From contig JACIWY010000285.1 of the NCBI GenBank assembly GCA_014360745.1, positions 1 to 5,253 on the forward strand: DNA of 5,253 nt, read 5' to 3'. The notes below the pieces were generated by a model. The model was not told the DNA's origin and made no database searches. It saw nothing but the letters and a program-made list of their open reading frames with translations. The position numbers and the translations under genes were made by a program. The stretch comes from Chloroflexota bacterium (GTDB lineage Bacteria > Chloroflexota > Anaerolineae > UBA1429). Every line of letters starts with the position of its first letter. The first letter of the stretch is position 1. This document shows, piece after piece, positions 1-5,253 of this stretch.

Positions 1-1
1 G

Positions 2-718
2 GAGATGGTACCGCCCGATATCAAATACCCTTATCTAGAGGTGCTCTACAACACCGTCGGGCATCGTGTGCAGGATTATTTCCTCGAATTCATCGGCCAG
101 ATCGTAGGCCAATATCTACTCGCCCAGGGATATCAGGCTATGATCTTTCCCACCACCGGCATCCATCCGCAGATGCCCGGCGGGATGAGCGAACGAGAAA
201 TCTGGCAGGGGCCTTCGCGTAAATGGGCCGCAATGTACTCTCCCTTTCGCTACAGCTTTGGGCCCTTCTCTCATCGCCACGCGGCTACTCGTGCCGGATT
301 GGGCGAGTTTGGCTACAACAACGTCGTGCTCACGCCTCAGTTCGGCCCGCGACAACGATTTAATTCGATCATCACCGACGCACCACTGGTGGCCGACCCG
401 CTGATCAGCGAGCCGATCTGCTTGCGCGACAACTGCAAGCTATGCCTCAAAGCGTGCCTTATGGATGCCATCACCATGCGTGACGACCCACAGGCCAAAG
501 ATTATCGCTCGGTAGAAGTAGTAGATCGCCAGCGCATCTTTATCGACACGCCGGCCAAGACCGACCCGACTCTGTGCAATAGCCGGCGAGACCGTCAGCC
601 CACCGCGCCCATTCGCGGCGACTGTGTGCGCATCTGCCCCGTGCCTTACGAGCGGCCACACCTGCCCAAGCGTCTACAGGCGCTGGTGGCCGACTGGCGT
701 GCCCAAGGCACATCGTAG
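2..718 (+). CDS. QueG-like 4Fe-4S iron-sulfur protein, 5' end probably outside the window
   Basis: This is the C-terminal 238 codons of a cytoplasmic iron-sulfur protein related to epoxyqueuosine reductase (COG1600-like, 4Fe-4S double-cluster type). Numbering is from the ATG at 5. The stretch at about 93-128 (RAGLGEFGYNN, then TPQFGPRQRF and ITDAPL) matches the segment before the cluster domain in QueG proteins. A cysteine motif follows: C139-x4-C144-x2-C147-x3-C151. C191, C207 and C211-Pro lie further on. QueG itself has two regular CxxCxxCxxxCP motifs, so this is a divergent paralogue and its substrate is unknown. No HEAT-repeat tail is present. The frame is open to the left edge. The ATG at 5 has GGAG directly against it, which is no usable ribosome-site spacing, and the family normally has more N-terminal sequence, so the true start is likely upstream. 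It converges on the lyase gene, with stops 17 bp apart. Family confidence is good; the function in queuosine synthesis is not established. Confidence 0.8.
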   Translation, partial: EMVPPDIKYPYLEVLYNTVGHRVQDYFLEFIGQIVGQYLLAQGYQAMIFPTTGIHPQMPGGMSEREIWQGPSRKWAAMYSPFRYSFGPFSHRHAATRAGLGEFGYNNVVLTPQFGPRQRFNSIITDAPLVADPLISEPICLRDNCKLCLKACLMDAITMRDDPQAKDYRSVEVVDRQRIFIDTPAKTDPTLCNSRRDRQPTAPIRGDCVRICPVPYERPHLPKRLQALVADWRAQGTS

Positions 719-727
719 CGGCCAAGT

Positions 728-781
728 GCCCGGCATCATACGCTGTGGGGGCTCAAGCCCTCCCGGCCAGGGATGCCGGGC
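728..781. terminator. GC-rich inverted repeat at the convergent gene junction, possible bidirectional terminator
   Basis: GCCCGGCATC (728-737) is exactly complementary to GATGCCGGGC (772-781), with 34 nt between the arms. Inside, GGGC-TCAA-GCCC (749-760) makes a 4-bp tetraloop hairpin. CCCGGC (762-767) can instead pair with GCCGGG (775-780), giving a 6-bp stem with a 7-nt loop. The left arm begins 9 nt after the stop of the iron-sulfur gene. The structure also covers the last codons and the TGA of the lyase gene. No T-run follows on either strand, so it is not a classical intrinsic terminator. It may pause or protect transcripts from both sides, or simply reflect GC-rich coding sequence. Confidence 0.35.
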
Positions 782-2151
782 TCAGTCATCTTGAAGGGGT
801 CCAGGATGGCGTCTAGCTGCTCGGCCGAGAGCAAGCCATGTTCCAGGACGACCTGCCGCAGCGAGACCCCTCGCGCTTGAGCCTCCTGGGCTACCTTGGA
901 CGCCGCCGAGTAACCGATGTAGGGGTTCAACGCCGTGGCCAGCCCCATGCTCTTTTCCGCCAACTCGCGACAACGCTCGGCATTGGCTTCGATGCCGAGC
1001 ACACAACGCGAGGTAAAAGCCCGTATGCCGTTGGTAAACACCTCGAGCGATTGGATCAAATTGTACGCCAAGATAGGCGTCATGACGTTCAACTCGAACT
1101 GTCCCGCTTGAACACACAACGCGACCGTTTGGTCGTTACCGATGACGTGGTAACAGACCATGTTCAGCATCTCGGCCATCACCGGGTTGACCTTGCCGGG
1201 CATGATCGAAGAACCAGGCTGCACGGCCGGTAGACGAATCTCGCCTAACCCTGTCGTCGGCCCAGAACTCATCAAGCGCAAATCGTTGGCGATGCGCGTC
1301 AATGTCAGAGCCAGGGTGCGTAACGTAGCCGAGAGATCGGCAAAATCGGCCGCGCTTTGCATCGAGGCAAACAAATTGCCTGAACTGCGAAAGGTCACGC
1401 CGGTCAACTCCGAGATCTTGGCCACCATGGCCAAGTGATAATCGGGATGCGCGTTGAGGCCGGTGCCGGTGGCCGTCCCGCCGATGCCCAGCTCCTTGAC
1501 TCCTTCCAATGCCCGCGCAATGCGTTCGCCATCTCGGCGCACCGCATGGGCATAAGCGCCGAATTCCTGCCCCAACCGCACGGGCACCGCATCTTGCAAA
1601 TGGGTGCGGCCCGGCTTGAGGATGCCGTCAAACGCCCTCGCTTTATCCTCCAACGCCGCAACCAGCTCGGCCACGGCCTCCAACAACTTGGCGCCCAACT
1701 CGGCCGCGGTAACGCGTAGAATAGTGGGGATGACATCGTTGGTGGATTGCGCCATGTTCACATGGTCATTAGGGTGTACCGGCTTGTACACACCGCGCCT
1801 GCCGCCCAACAACTCGTTGGCGCGGTTGGCAATGACTTCGTTGACATTCATATTGTGCGACGTCCCCGCCCCGGCCTGGAAGGGATCGACAACGAACTGT
1901 TCATGCCAACGCCCCTCCATGATCTCGGCGGCTGCCCGAACGATAGCCCGGCCGCGTTCCTCATCAAGTTGGCCAAGGGCCATATTTACCTCGGCGGCGG
2001 CGCGTTTGACCAAAGCGCTGTTGCGGATGAACGCCGGCGACTGCTTGAGCCCACTGATGGAGAAATTTTCTATGGCGCGCTGGGTCTGAGCGCCCCACAA
2101 GGCATCATCAGGAACATACACCGGGCCCAAAGAGTCTGTTTCCTGCCTCAT
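736..2151 (-). CDS. aspA: aspartate ammonia-lyase (aspartase/fumarase superfamily)
   Basis: A 471-residue, full-length cytosolic lyase of the fumarase/aspartase superfamily, predicted to interconvert L-aspartate and fumarate plus ammonia as a homotetramer. The three conserved active-site regions are present: GTSHNMN at 96-102, STN at 136-138 and GRTH at 181-184. The SS-loop signature GSSIMPGKVNP (313-323) carries the catalytic serine. Features favouring aspartase over class II fumarase are GTS (fumarases usually have GTQ), the PVMAE that follows the signature, and a C-terminal part like Bacillus aspartase (QFELNVM, EKSMGL, PGIPGRE). The N-terminus (ALWGAQTQRAIENF) is more fumarase-like, so fumarase remains possible. 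The frame opens at 2205, but an AGGAGGAGG site 2 nt before the ATG at 2151 fixes that start, and the protein then begins at the usual family position. Downstream it meets the iron-sulfur gene tail to tail. No terminator separates it from the upstream peptidase gene, 69 nt away, so co-transcription is possible. Confidence 0.88.
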   Translation of the reverse strand: MRQETDSLGPVYVPDDALWGAQTQRAIENFSISGLKQSPAFIRNSALVKRAAAEVNMALGQLDEERGRAIVRAAAEIMEGRWHEQFVVDPFQAGAGTSHNMNVNEVIANRANELLGGRRGVYKPVHPNDHVNMAQSTNDVIPTILRVTAAELGAKLLEAVAELVAALEDKARAFDGILKPGRTHLQDAVPVRLGQEFGAYAHAVRRDGERIARALEGVKELGIGGTATGTGLNAHPDYHLAMVAKISELTGVTFRSSGNLFASMQSAADFADLSATLRTLALTLTRIANDLRLMSSGPTTGLGEIRLPAVQPGSSIMPGKVNPVMAEMLNMVCYHVIGNDQTVALCVQAGQFELNVMTPILAYNLIQSLEVFTNGIRAFTSRCVLGIEANAERCRELAEKSMGLATALNPYIGYSAASKVAQEAQARGVSLRQVVLEHGLLSAEQLDAILDPFKMTEPGIPGREGLSPHSV

Positions 2152-2153
2152 AT

Positions 2154-2162
2154 CCTCCTCCT
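2154..2162 (-). promoter_or_regulatory. Shine-Dalgarno site of the lyase gene
   Basis: On the minus strand AGGAGGAGG is followed by AT and then the ATG at 2151. It holds two overlapping GGAGG registers. The better-spaced register, beginning at 2162, puts the AGGAGG core about 5 nt from the ATG. It decides the start codon and excludes the 18-residue extension to the next in-frame ATG at 2205. Confidence 0.8.
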
Positions 2163-2220
2163 GTCGGAAATAGCGACAAACCCTGGCACTTAAAATGTCC
2201 GGCACTCTCTGATACTCTGC

Positions 2221-2754
2221 CTACCCCCCATTCAACGTATCTTCTTCTAGCCCCAGAGCCATCAGATAACCGCGAGCCCGTTCGGTCAGTTCGTAGCGAG
2301 AGACCAGATCCCAAAAAGCTTTGGAATGATTGGGTTCGAGGAGATGGGCCAGCTCGTGGACGATGACGTAATCGAGAACAAAGTCGGGCACGCCCAACAA
2401 CCGATTGGAAAGGCGGATCGTGCCTCGACCGGGGGAGCAACTGCCAAAACGAGCACGCTGATTGCTCACAAAACGGATGCTGCGCCAACGCAGCACGCCG
2501 TTGAACAACTCTTTGTTGAGGCGCTGCGCTCGCCGATCCAGGTCCTCATCGGAGGCAAAGTGGCGATGCCGCTTGATCCGCTCCAGGGTGCGCTGCTCCA
2601 GATCGCGCACAATGCGCTCCAGCTCCTCCTCAGGAATATCCGCCGGGGCGCGCACTTCGAGCGTATACCAATTGAGCAGCTTGGCACTGACCGTCTTTTT
2701 TCGTCGTGCACTGCGTACAATGCGAATATCCAACGTATGAGGGATCTGGGCCAT
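2221..2754 (-). CDS. YgjP/SprT-like zinc metallopeptidase (DUF45 family)
   Basis: A 177-residue predicted zinc-dependent hydrolase of the YgjP/DUF45 group (M48- and SprT-like), without signal peptide or membrane segment, so probably cytoplasmic. The catalytic motif HELAH lies at 133-137, with a likely third zinc ligand at H143 in NHSKAFW. Ahead of it are the family hallmarks RFGSCS (102-107), TIRLSNRL (112-119) and LDYVIVHELAH. The N-terminal half (about 8-60) holds the usual strand segments and a basic, charged helix. Substrates of this family are poorly known. The ATG at 2754 is chosen because GGAGG (2762-2766) lies 7 nt upstream and because the longer frame from 2922 would run across the tRNA and its terminator. 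The gene follows the tRNA-Leu terminator by only a few dozen bases. No convincing promoter of its own is visible, so it may depend on terminator read-through. The lyase gene begins 69 nt downstream. Confidence 0.9.
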   Translation of the reverse strand: MAQIPHTLDIRIVRSARRKKTVSAKLLNWYTLEVRAPADIPEEELERIVRDLEQRTLERIKRHRHFASDEDLDRRAQRLNKELFNGVLRWRSIRFVSNQRARFGSCSPGRGTIRLSNRLLGVPDFVLDYVIVHELAHLLEPNHSKAFWDLVSRYELTERARGYLMALGLEEDTLNGG

Positions 2755-2761
2755 AATGCGG

Positions 2762-2766
2762 CCTCC
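2762..2766 (-). promoter_or_regulatory. Shine-Dalgarno site of the metallopeptidase gene
   Basis: GGAGG on the minus strand, 7 nt before the ATG at 2754. It supports the short form of the protein over the in-frame extension to 2922, which would overlap the tRNA gene. Confidence 0.75.
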
Positions 2767-2784
2767 ACGAGATCTGGCCCGAGG

Positions 2785-2818
2785 TGAAATAGAAAACCCC
2801 AGCCTTATGCGCTGGGGT
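2785..2818 (-). terminator. intrinsic terminator of tRNA-Leu
   Basis: Read on the minus strand, ACCCCAGC (2818-2811) and GCTGGGGT (2803-2796) form a perfect 8-bp stem with a 7-nt loop. A T-rich run (TTTTCTATTTC) begins within the last base of the stem. It starts 6 nt after the tRNA 3' end and is the only strong rho-independent terminator in the window. It should end the tRNA transcript and any transcript arriving from the secG operon. Confidence 0.9.
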
Positions 2819-2824
2819 CTGCGA

Positions 2825-2909
2825 TGCCGAGGGTGGGACTCGAACCCACATGGGTCTAATACCCACCACGCCCTGAACGTGGCGCGTCTGCCAATTCCGC
2901 CACCTCGGC
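2825..2909 (-). tRNA. tRNA-Leu(CAG)
   Basis: An 85-nt class II tRNA decoding CUG. The acceptor stem is GCCGAGG/CCTCGGC (7 bp) with discriminator A73. The D arm is GCG/CGC with a loop containing GG. The anticodon arm is CCACG-TTCAGGG-CGTGG, with anticodon CAG (plus-strand bases 2873-2875). The long variable arm TGGGT-ATTAG-ACCCA and the T arm GTGGG-TTCGAGT-CCCAC complete the cloverleaf. A73 and the long variable arm are leucine hallmarks. The CCA end is not encoded, because the following minus-strand bases are TCGC, so it must be added after transcription. The gene has its own promoter just upstream and a terminator 6 nt downstream. Nothing suggests an integrated element at its 3' end. Confidence 0.97.
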
Positions 2910-2927
2910 AAACCAGAGGCAAAAGGC

Positions 2928-2956
2928 ACTATAGCATTATGCTGCCCAGTTGTCAA
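2928..2956 (-). promoter_or_regulatory. sigma70-type promoter of tRNA-Leu
   Basis: On the minus strand, TTGACA (2956-2951, perfect -35), a 17-nt spacer, then TATAGT (2933-2928, 5 of 6 matches to TATAAT). A start about 7 nt further on would leave a leader of roughly 10 nt before the tRNA. The -35 box begins 3 nt after the stop codon of the substrate-binding protein gene, so the whole intergenic gap is used by this promoter. It is the strongest promoter match in the window. Confidence 0.85.
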
Positions 2957-2958
2957 AA

Positions 2959-4629
2959 TCAACGCGGCCGCATAAGCCCCTTCTGGCGAGCCTCGCTGTA
3001 GAGCATGCGCTGCGTGGCGATATACCAACCCGAAAAGGTGCGAAAACGATCGCTCGAGTCGATCATCGGACCAACCTGGATCCCTCGCACCTCGCTCTCT
3101 ACTGCATAGTTGTACACCGGCTGATACAGCAAAATAGAGGGGACATCTTGGGCGAATAATTCTTGAAAGCGCCGATACAGCTCGATACGCTCCTCCCGAT
3201 GATGTGTAGAACGCCCATCCTCCAGTAAACGATCGGCCTGTTCGCTCATATAGTTAGCAAAGTTCAGCCCATCTTCGCTCACCTGGCTGGAATGCCAATA
3301 AGGGTAAAGATCCGGATCGGGCGGCAGATTCTGCCAACTGCCCAGGGCGGCGTCATAGCGCCGCAGACGCAGCATCTGGCCGACCAACTTCTCCCAGCTT
3401 ACCGTCTGAGGAATGGCATGGATGCCGGCCGCAGCCCATTGCTCGCTAATGGCATAGATCAAACGCACCCGCAACGGATCGTCTTCATTGGTGACCAGGG
3501 TGAACTCTAGCTTGAGCGGGCCGCGCTCGCGCACGCCATCGCCGTCGTCATCGAACCAACCGGCTTCCTCCAGCACGGTCTTGGCTTTGCGCAGATCATA
3601 GCCGTATTTGGGCACATCAGGGTCATACGCCCAAGAGTGGGGCAATATTGGGCTGTGCAACACCACCCCCTGACCATCGAGGATCTCATCGACTAGCTTT
3701 TCGCGATCCAAGGCCCATAGCATGGCCTGACGCACAGCCCGATCTTGGAAGATACCCCGATCCAGGTTGAGATAAACCAAGTTATAGCCCGAGAGCGGCG
3801 CCGAGTAGAGGGTCAGGCCATCATCCTGACCCACCTGGCGCAGATATTCAGGCAAAACGTGGGCGATGCCATCCACCTCGCCCCGGCTTCGAGCGGCAAA
3901 AACGGCCGCTTCATCGGGGTAAAAACGGAATTCCACCCGTTCGATATAGGGTTGCGAACGATAAAAATGAGGGTTAGCCACCAACAAGATACGCCTTGCG
4001 CTCACCTCGGCCACTTGGAGAGGCCCTGTGCCCACGGGCACAGCGCTGAATTGGCTCTCGGCCAGCGCTTCCACCGGCGTGCTGCCTAGAATATGAACGG
4101 GCAAGATACCCACCGTCGTATAATCTAAAAAGGGCGCGAACGGTTCGCGCAGGATAAAACGCACGGTGTAGGTATCGACACGCTCTACCACCACCGTTCG
4201 CCATAGCTCGCTCAGGTAAGGCACCCCCTGAAAGCCTGGGTTTTGCATCGTATTGACGGTGAACACCACATCGTCTGCCGTAAAGGGAGCGCCGTCATGC
4301 CAGAGGACATCGGGACGTAGGTAAAAGGTGTATGCCGTGCCATTATCCGAGATGTCCCAACGCTCGGCCAAGTCGGGCACGATCTCCCCCTTTTCGTTAG
4401 CCCGCGTGAGCCCGGTGAAGAGCAACGCACACAGGTCTTGATCCACAGGGTTGGTATGACACAAGACGGGGTTGATCGTCCGAGGATTGCCGACCACGCC
4501 CTCGATATACGTCCCTCCAACGGCGGGAACGATGACCGTGGTCACTTGAAAGGCCAGGTAGCCCATGACGGCAATCAACAGGGCGATGGCCAAAATAGCA
4601 ATGGCGACCTGAAGCCGGATGGCCCCCAT
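2959..4629 (-). CDS. ABC transporter substrate-binding protein, family 5 (peptide/nickel type), membrane-anchored
   Basis: A 556-residue extracytoplasmic solute-binding protein of family 5 (the DppA/OppA/NikA group). These proteins usually capture oligopeptides, and sometimes other solutes, for an ABC importer. A hydrophobic segment at about 7-28 serves as signal or anchor. No lipobox cysteine follows it, so the protein is probably tethered by an uncleaved helix or released after cleavage, rather than being a lipoprotein. The mature part starts with PRTINPVL (49-56) and LLFTGLTRAN (69-78). The family signature lies at about 87-123 and includes WDISDNGTAYTFYLR, LWHDGAPFTADDVVF. VGTGPL (199-204) and WFDDDGDG follow, both typical of the family. 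Length is normal. The ATG is preceded by TAAGGA 7 nt upstream, which overlaps the secG stop codon; the gap to secG is 10 nt, so the two are an operon. No permease or ATPase gene is nearby, so the importer partner and ligand are unknown. Confidence 0.92.
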   Translation of the reverse strand: MGAIRLQVAIAILAIALLIAVMGYLAFQVTTVIVPAVGGTYIEGVVGNPRTINPVLCHTNPVDQDLCALLFTGLTRANEKGEIVPDLAERWDISDNGTAYTFYLRPDVLWHDGAPFTADDVVFTVNTMQNPGFQGVPYLSELWRTVVVERVDTYTVRFILREPFAPFLDYTTVGILPVHILGSTPVEALAESQFSAVPVGTGPLQVAEVSARRILLVANPHFYRSQPYIERVEFRFYPDEAAVFAARSRGEVDGIAHVLPEYLRQVGQDDGLTLYSAPLSGYNLVYLNLDRGIFQDRAVRQAMLWALDREKLVDEILDGQGVVLHSPILPHSWAYDPDVPKYGYDLRKAKTVLEEAGWFDDDGDGVRERGPLKLEFTLVTNEDDPLRVRLIYAISEQWAAAGIHAIPQTVSWEKLVGQMLRLRRYDAALGSWQNLPPDPDLYPYWHSSQVSEDGLNFANYMSEQADRLLEDGRSTHHREERIELYRRFQELFAQDVPSILLYQPVYNYAVESEVRGIQVGPMIDSSDRFRTFSGWYIATQRMLYSEARQKGLMRPR

Positions 4630-4639
4630 GCTGGAATCC

Positions 4640-4861
4640 TTAGGATTGCACCAGCACGTTCAGCAACGCGATGACAAAGAACATCACGGCCATGATGATG
4701 GTCACGTTAAACATGGTCTTTTCAACGCCCCGGCGTGTCCGATAGACGGAGCTGTCACCACCGAACATTCTACCCAAGCCCGCCGTGCGGCTTTGCATCA
4801 CGGTAAGCGCGATCAGCGCGATGGCCACAACGATCTGCACGATGTTTAAATAGATCTTCAA
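4640..4861 (-). CDS. secG: preprotein translocase subunit SecG
   Basis: A 73-residue inner-membrane protein, the small accessory subunit of the SecYEG channel that assists SecA-driven export. Two hydrophobic helices (about 3-22 and 51-71) flank the conserved loop, which contains VMQ (21-23), GLGRMFGG (28-35) and YRTRRGVEK (40-48). This pattern and the short length are diagnostic. The start is taken as TTG at 4861: the minus strand has GGAGG (4872-4868) 6 nt before it, and the resulting N-terminus (MKIYLNIVQ) matches usual SecG proteins. The frame continues up to a GTG at 4894, which would add MDRRGILWRPS, but that codon lacks a well-placed ribosome site. It is followed after 10 nt by the substrate-binding protein gene and preceded by a promoter at 4943-4971 with a leader of about 75 nt that can fold. 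Confidence 0.93.
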   Translation of the reverse strand: MKIYLNIVQIVVAIALIALTVMQSRTAGLGRMFGGDSSVYRTRRGVEKTMFNVTIIMAVMFFVIALLNVLVQS

Positions 4862-4867
4862 AGAGGG

Positions 4868-4872
4868 CCTCC
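4868..4872 (-). promoter_or_regulatory. Shine-Dalgarno site of secG, selecting a TTG start
   Basis: GGAGG on the minus strand, 6 nt before TTG at 4861. It lies inside the longer reading frame that begins at GTG 4894, so it argues for the shorter 73-residue SecG. The six bases GGAGGC (4872-4867) are complementary to GCCTCC upstream in the leader (4925-4920). Confidence 0.7.
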
Positions 4873-4880
4873 ATAAAATC

Positions 4881-4921
4881 CCCCGCCTATCCACTATACG
4901 TCGGCCTTGCGGATACCGGGG
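4881..4921 (-). other. imperfect hairpin in the secG leader
   Basis: On the minus strand CCCCG-G-TATCC (4921-4911) can pair with GGATA-GG-CGGGG (4892-4881). This gives two 5-bp helices separated by a small 1x2 internal loop, with an 18-nt terminal loop. Its 3' side ends 8 nt before the secG ribosome site. The 5' arm overlaps by two bases with GCCTCC, which could instead bind that ribosome site. The structure is a hand-drawn prediction, with no covariation evidence. Confidence 0.4.
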
Positions 4922-4942
4922 AGGCTATATTCAACATGAGTC

Positions 4943-4971
4943 ATTATAGCACGCCCAAGAAGAGGCCGCAA
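4943..4971 (-). promoter_or_regulatory. promoter of the secG operon
   Basis: On the minus strand, TTGCGG (4971-4966; only the first three -35 bases match), a 17-nt spacer, then a perfect TATAAT -10 box (4948-4943). The predicted start is near 4936, giving a leader of about 75 nt before the TTG of secG. The -35 element begins 5 nt after the stop codon of the upstream hydrolase gene. Confidence 0.7.
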
Positions 4972-4976
4972 GAAAA

Positions 4977-5253
4977 CTAGGAGCGCGACTGGGCCAGGTC
5001 AGAAAGGAGGCGATTGATCGGCCCGGGCTGCTCAAGCTGAGGCCAATGGCCTGCTTTAGGGATCACGTTGAACTGCGCTCCCCACACGGCAGCCAGCGCC
5101 CGCGCCCCTTCAACGGTCACCCAGCGATCATATTCCCCCACTACGACGGTGGTAAGCACACGAGGCCGATAAGATGTCAGTGATCGTTCTTCGGCCTCCC
5201 AGGTAGCGGCGATGGAGAGCAACGCCTCCACCGTGCCCACAATGTGGCTGGGG
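4977..5253 (-). CDS. alpha/beta hydrolase, C-terminal part, 5' end outside the window
   Basis: The last 91 codons of an alpha/beta-hydrolase fold protein (abhydrolase_1/6 type). Visible are the late strand with the acid residue (TTVVVGEYDRWV; D42 of the visible part), the following helix (GARALAAVWG) and the catalytic histidine in KAGHWPQLEQP (H69). These match the usual G-x-x-D and GHxxxxExP features near the end of this fold. The nucleophile elbow with the serine would lie to the right of the window, so neither the enzyme class nor the substrate can be named. The frame is open through the edge. The GTG at 5240 is judged internal, because the fold needs much more N-terminal sequence. The gene ends 5 nt before the secG promoter, and no terminator is visible between them, so read-through into secG is possible. 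Confidence 0.85.
   Translation of the reverse strand, partial: PSHIVGTVEALLSIAATWEAEERSLTSYRPRVLTTVVVGEYDRWVTVEGARALAAVWGAQFNVIPKAGHWPQLEQPGPINRLLSDLAQSRS

Noticed and set aside
1604..2089. Long plus-strand open frames opposite the lyase gene (also 838-1233 and 1747-2193)
   Set aside because: They are shadows of a strongly conserved GC-rich gene on the other strand, and their translations show no recognisable domain.
2149..2205. Longer lyase frame beginning at the ATG at 2205
   Set aside because: It adds 18 residues not typical of the family and has no ribosome site, while an AGGAGGAGG site directly precedes the ATG at 2151.
2825..2909. tRNA-Leu as an integration site of a mobile element
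   Set aside because: The tRNA is intact with its own promoter and terminator. No repeat of its 3' end, integrase or foreign genes are seen nearby.
2755..2922. Longer metallopeptidase frame beginning at 2922
   Set aside because: It would translate through the tRNA-Leu gene and its terminator in antisense-free overlap. The ATG at 2754 has a good GGAGG and matches the family start.
4119..4124. TATAAT on the plus strand
   Set aside because: It lies inside the substrate-binding protein gene, with no matching -35 box noted and no plus-strand gene downstream.
4134..4150. 17-bp palindrome with 8-bp arms (GCGCGAAC-G-GTTCGCGC)
   Set aside because: It lies well inside the substrate-binding protein gene and is explained by the codons of a Arg-Glu-Pro-Phe-Ala stretch. 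No second copy was noticed.
5238..5240. GTG at 5240 as the start of a small protein
   Set aside because: The frame stays open to the window edge, and the sequence is the C-terminal end of an alpha/beta hydrolase that needs upstream sequence.

Overview
The window reads as an ordinary chromosomal housekeeping stretch from a moderately GC-rich bacterium. The protein flavours fit the Chloroflexota, or a similar lineage without a classical outer membrane. They include a short SecG next to a family 5 solute-binding protein anchored by an N-terminal membrane segment, a YgjP-type metallopeptidase and a short QueG-like iron-sulfur protein. This placement is inferred from protein character and cannot be proven from 5 kb. 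No mobile element, CRISPR array, phage gene or defence module is visible.

Layout from left to right. A 5'-truncated QueG-like iron-sulfur protein (to 718, + strand) converges on an aspartase/fumarase superfamily lyase, called aspartate ammonia-lyase (736-2151, - strand). Their stop codons are 17 bp apart, and a GC-rich inverted repeat (728-781) covers the junction. All remaining genes lie on the minus strand. In transcription order from the right edge they are: the C-terminal part of an alpha/beta hydrolase (4977 to the edge), secG (4640-4861), a membrane-anchored ABC transporter substrate-binding protein (2959-4629), tRNA-Leu(CAG) (2825-2909), a zinc metallopeptidase of the YgjP/SprT-like group (2221-2754), and the lyase.

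Transcription signals can be read well on the minus strand. A TTGCGG-17-TATAAT promoter lies between the hydrolase and secG and should drive a secG-substrate-binding-protein operon, with a 10-nt gap between the two genes. A consensus-like TTGACA-17-TATAGT promoter lies 3 nt from the end of the substrate-binding protein gene and directly in front of the tRNA. The tRNA is followed within 6 nt by an 8-bp intrinsic terminator with a T-rich tail. No terminator separates the substrate-binding protein gene from the tRNA, so the operon transcript may run through the tRNA and end at the same terminator.

Starts were set by Shine-Dalgarno position rather than by longest frame. The lyase starts at 2151 (not 2205), the peptidase at 2754 (not 2922, which would overlap the tRNA), and secG at a TTG codon at 4861 (not the GTG at 4894). 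The most interesting item is the secG leader: it can form an imperfect 10-bp hairpin or, alternatively, pair a GCCTCC segment with the secG Shine-Dalgarno sequence. This is a candidate translational switch, not a demonstrated one. No clearly new multi-gene system was found.
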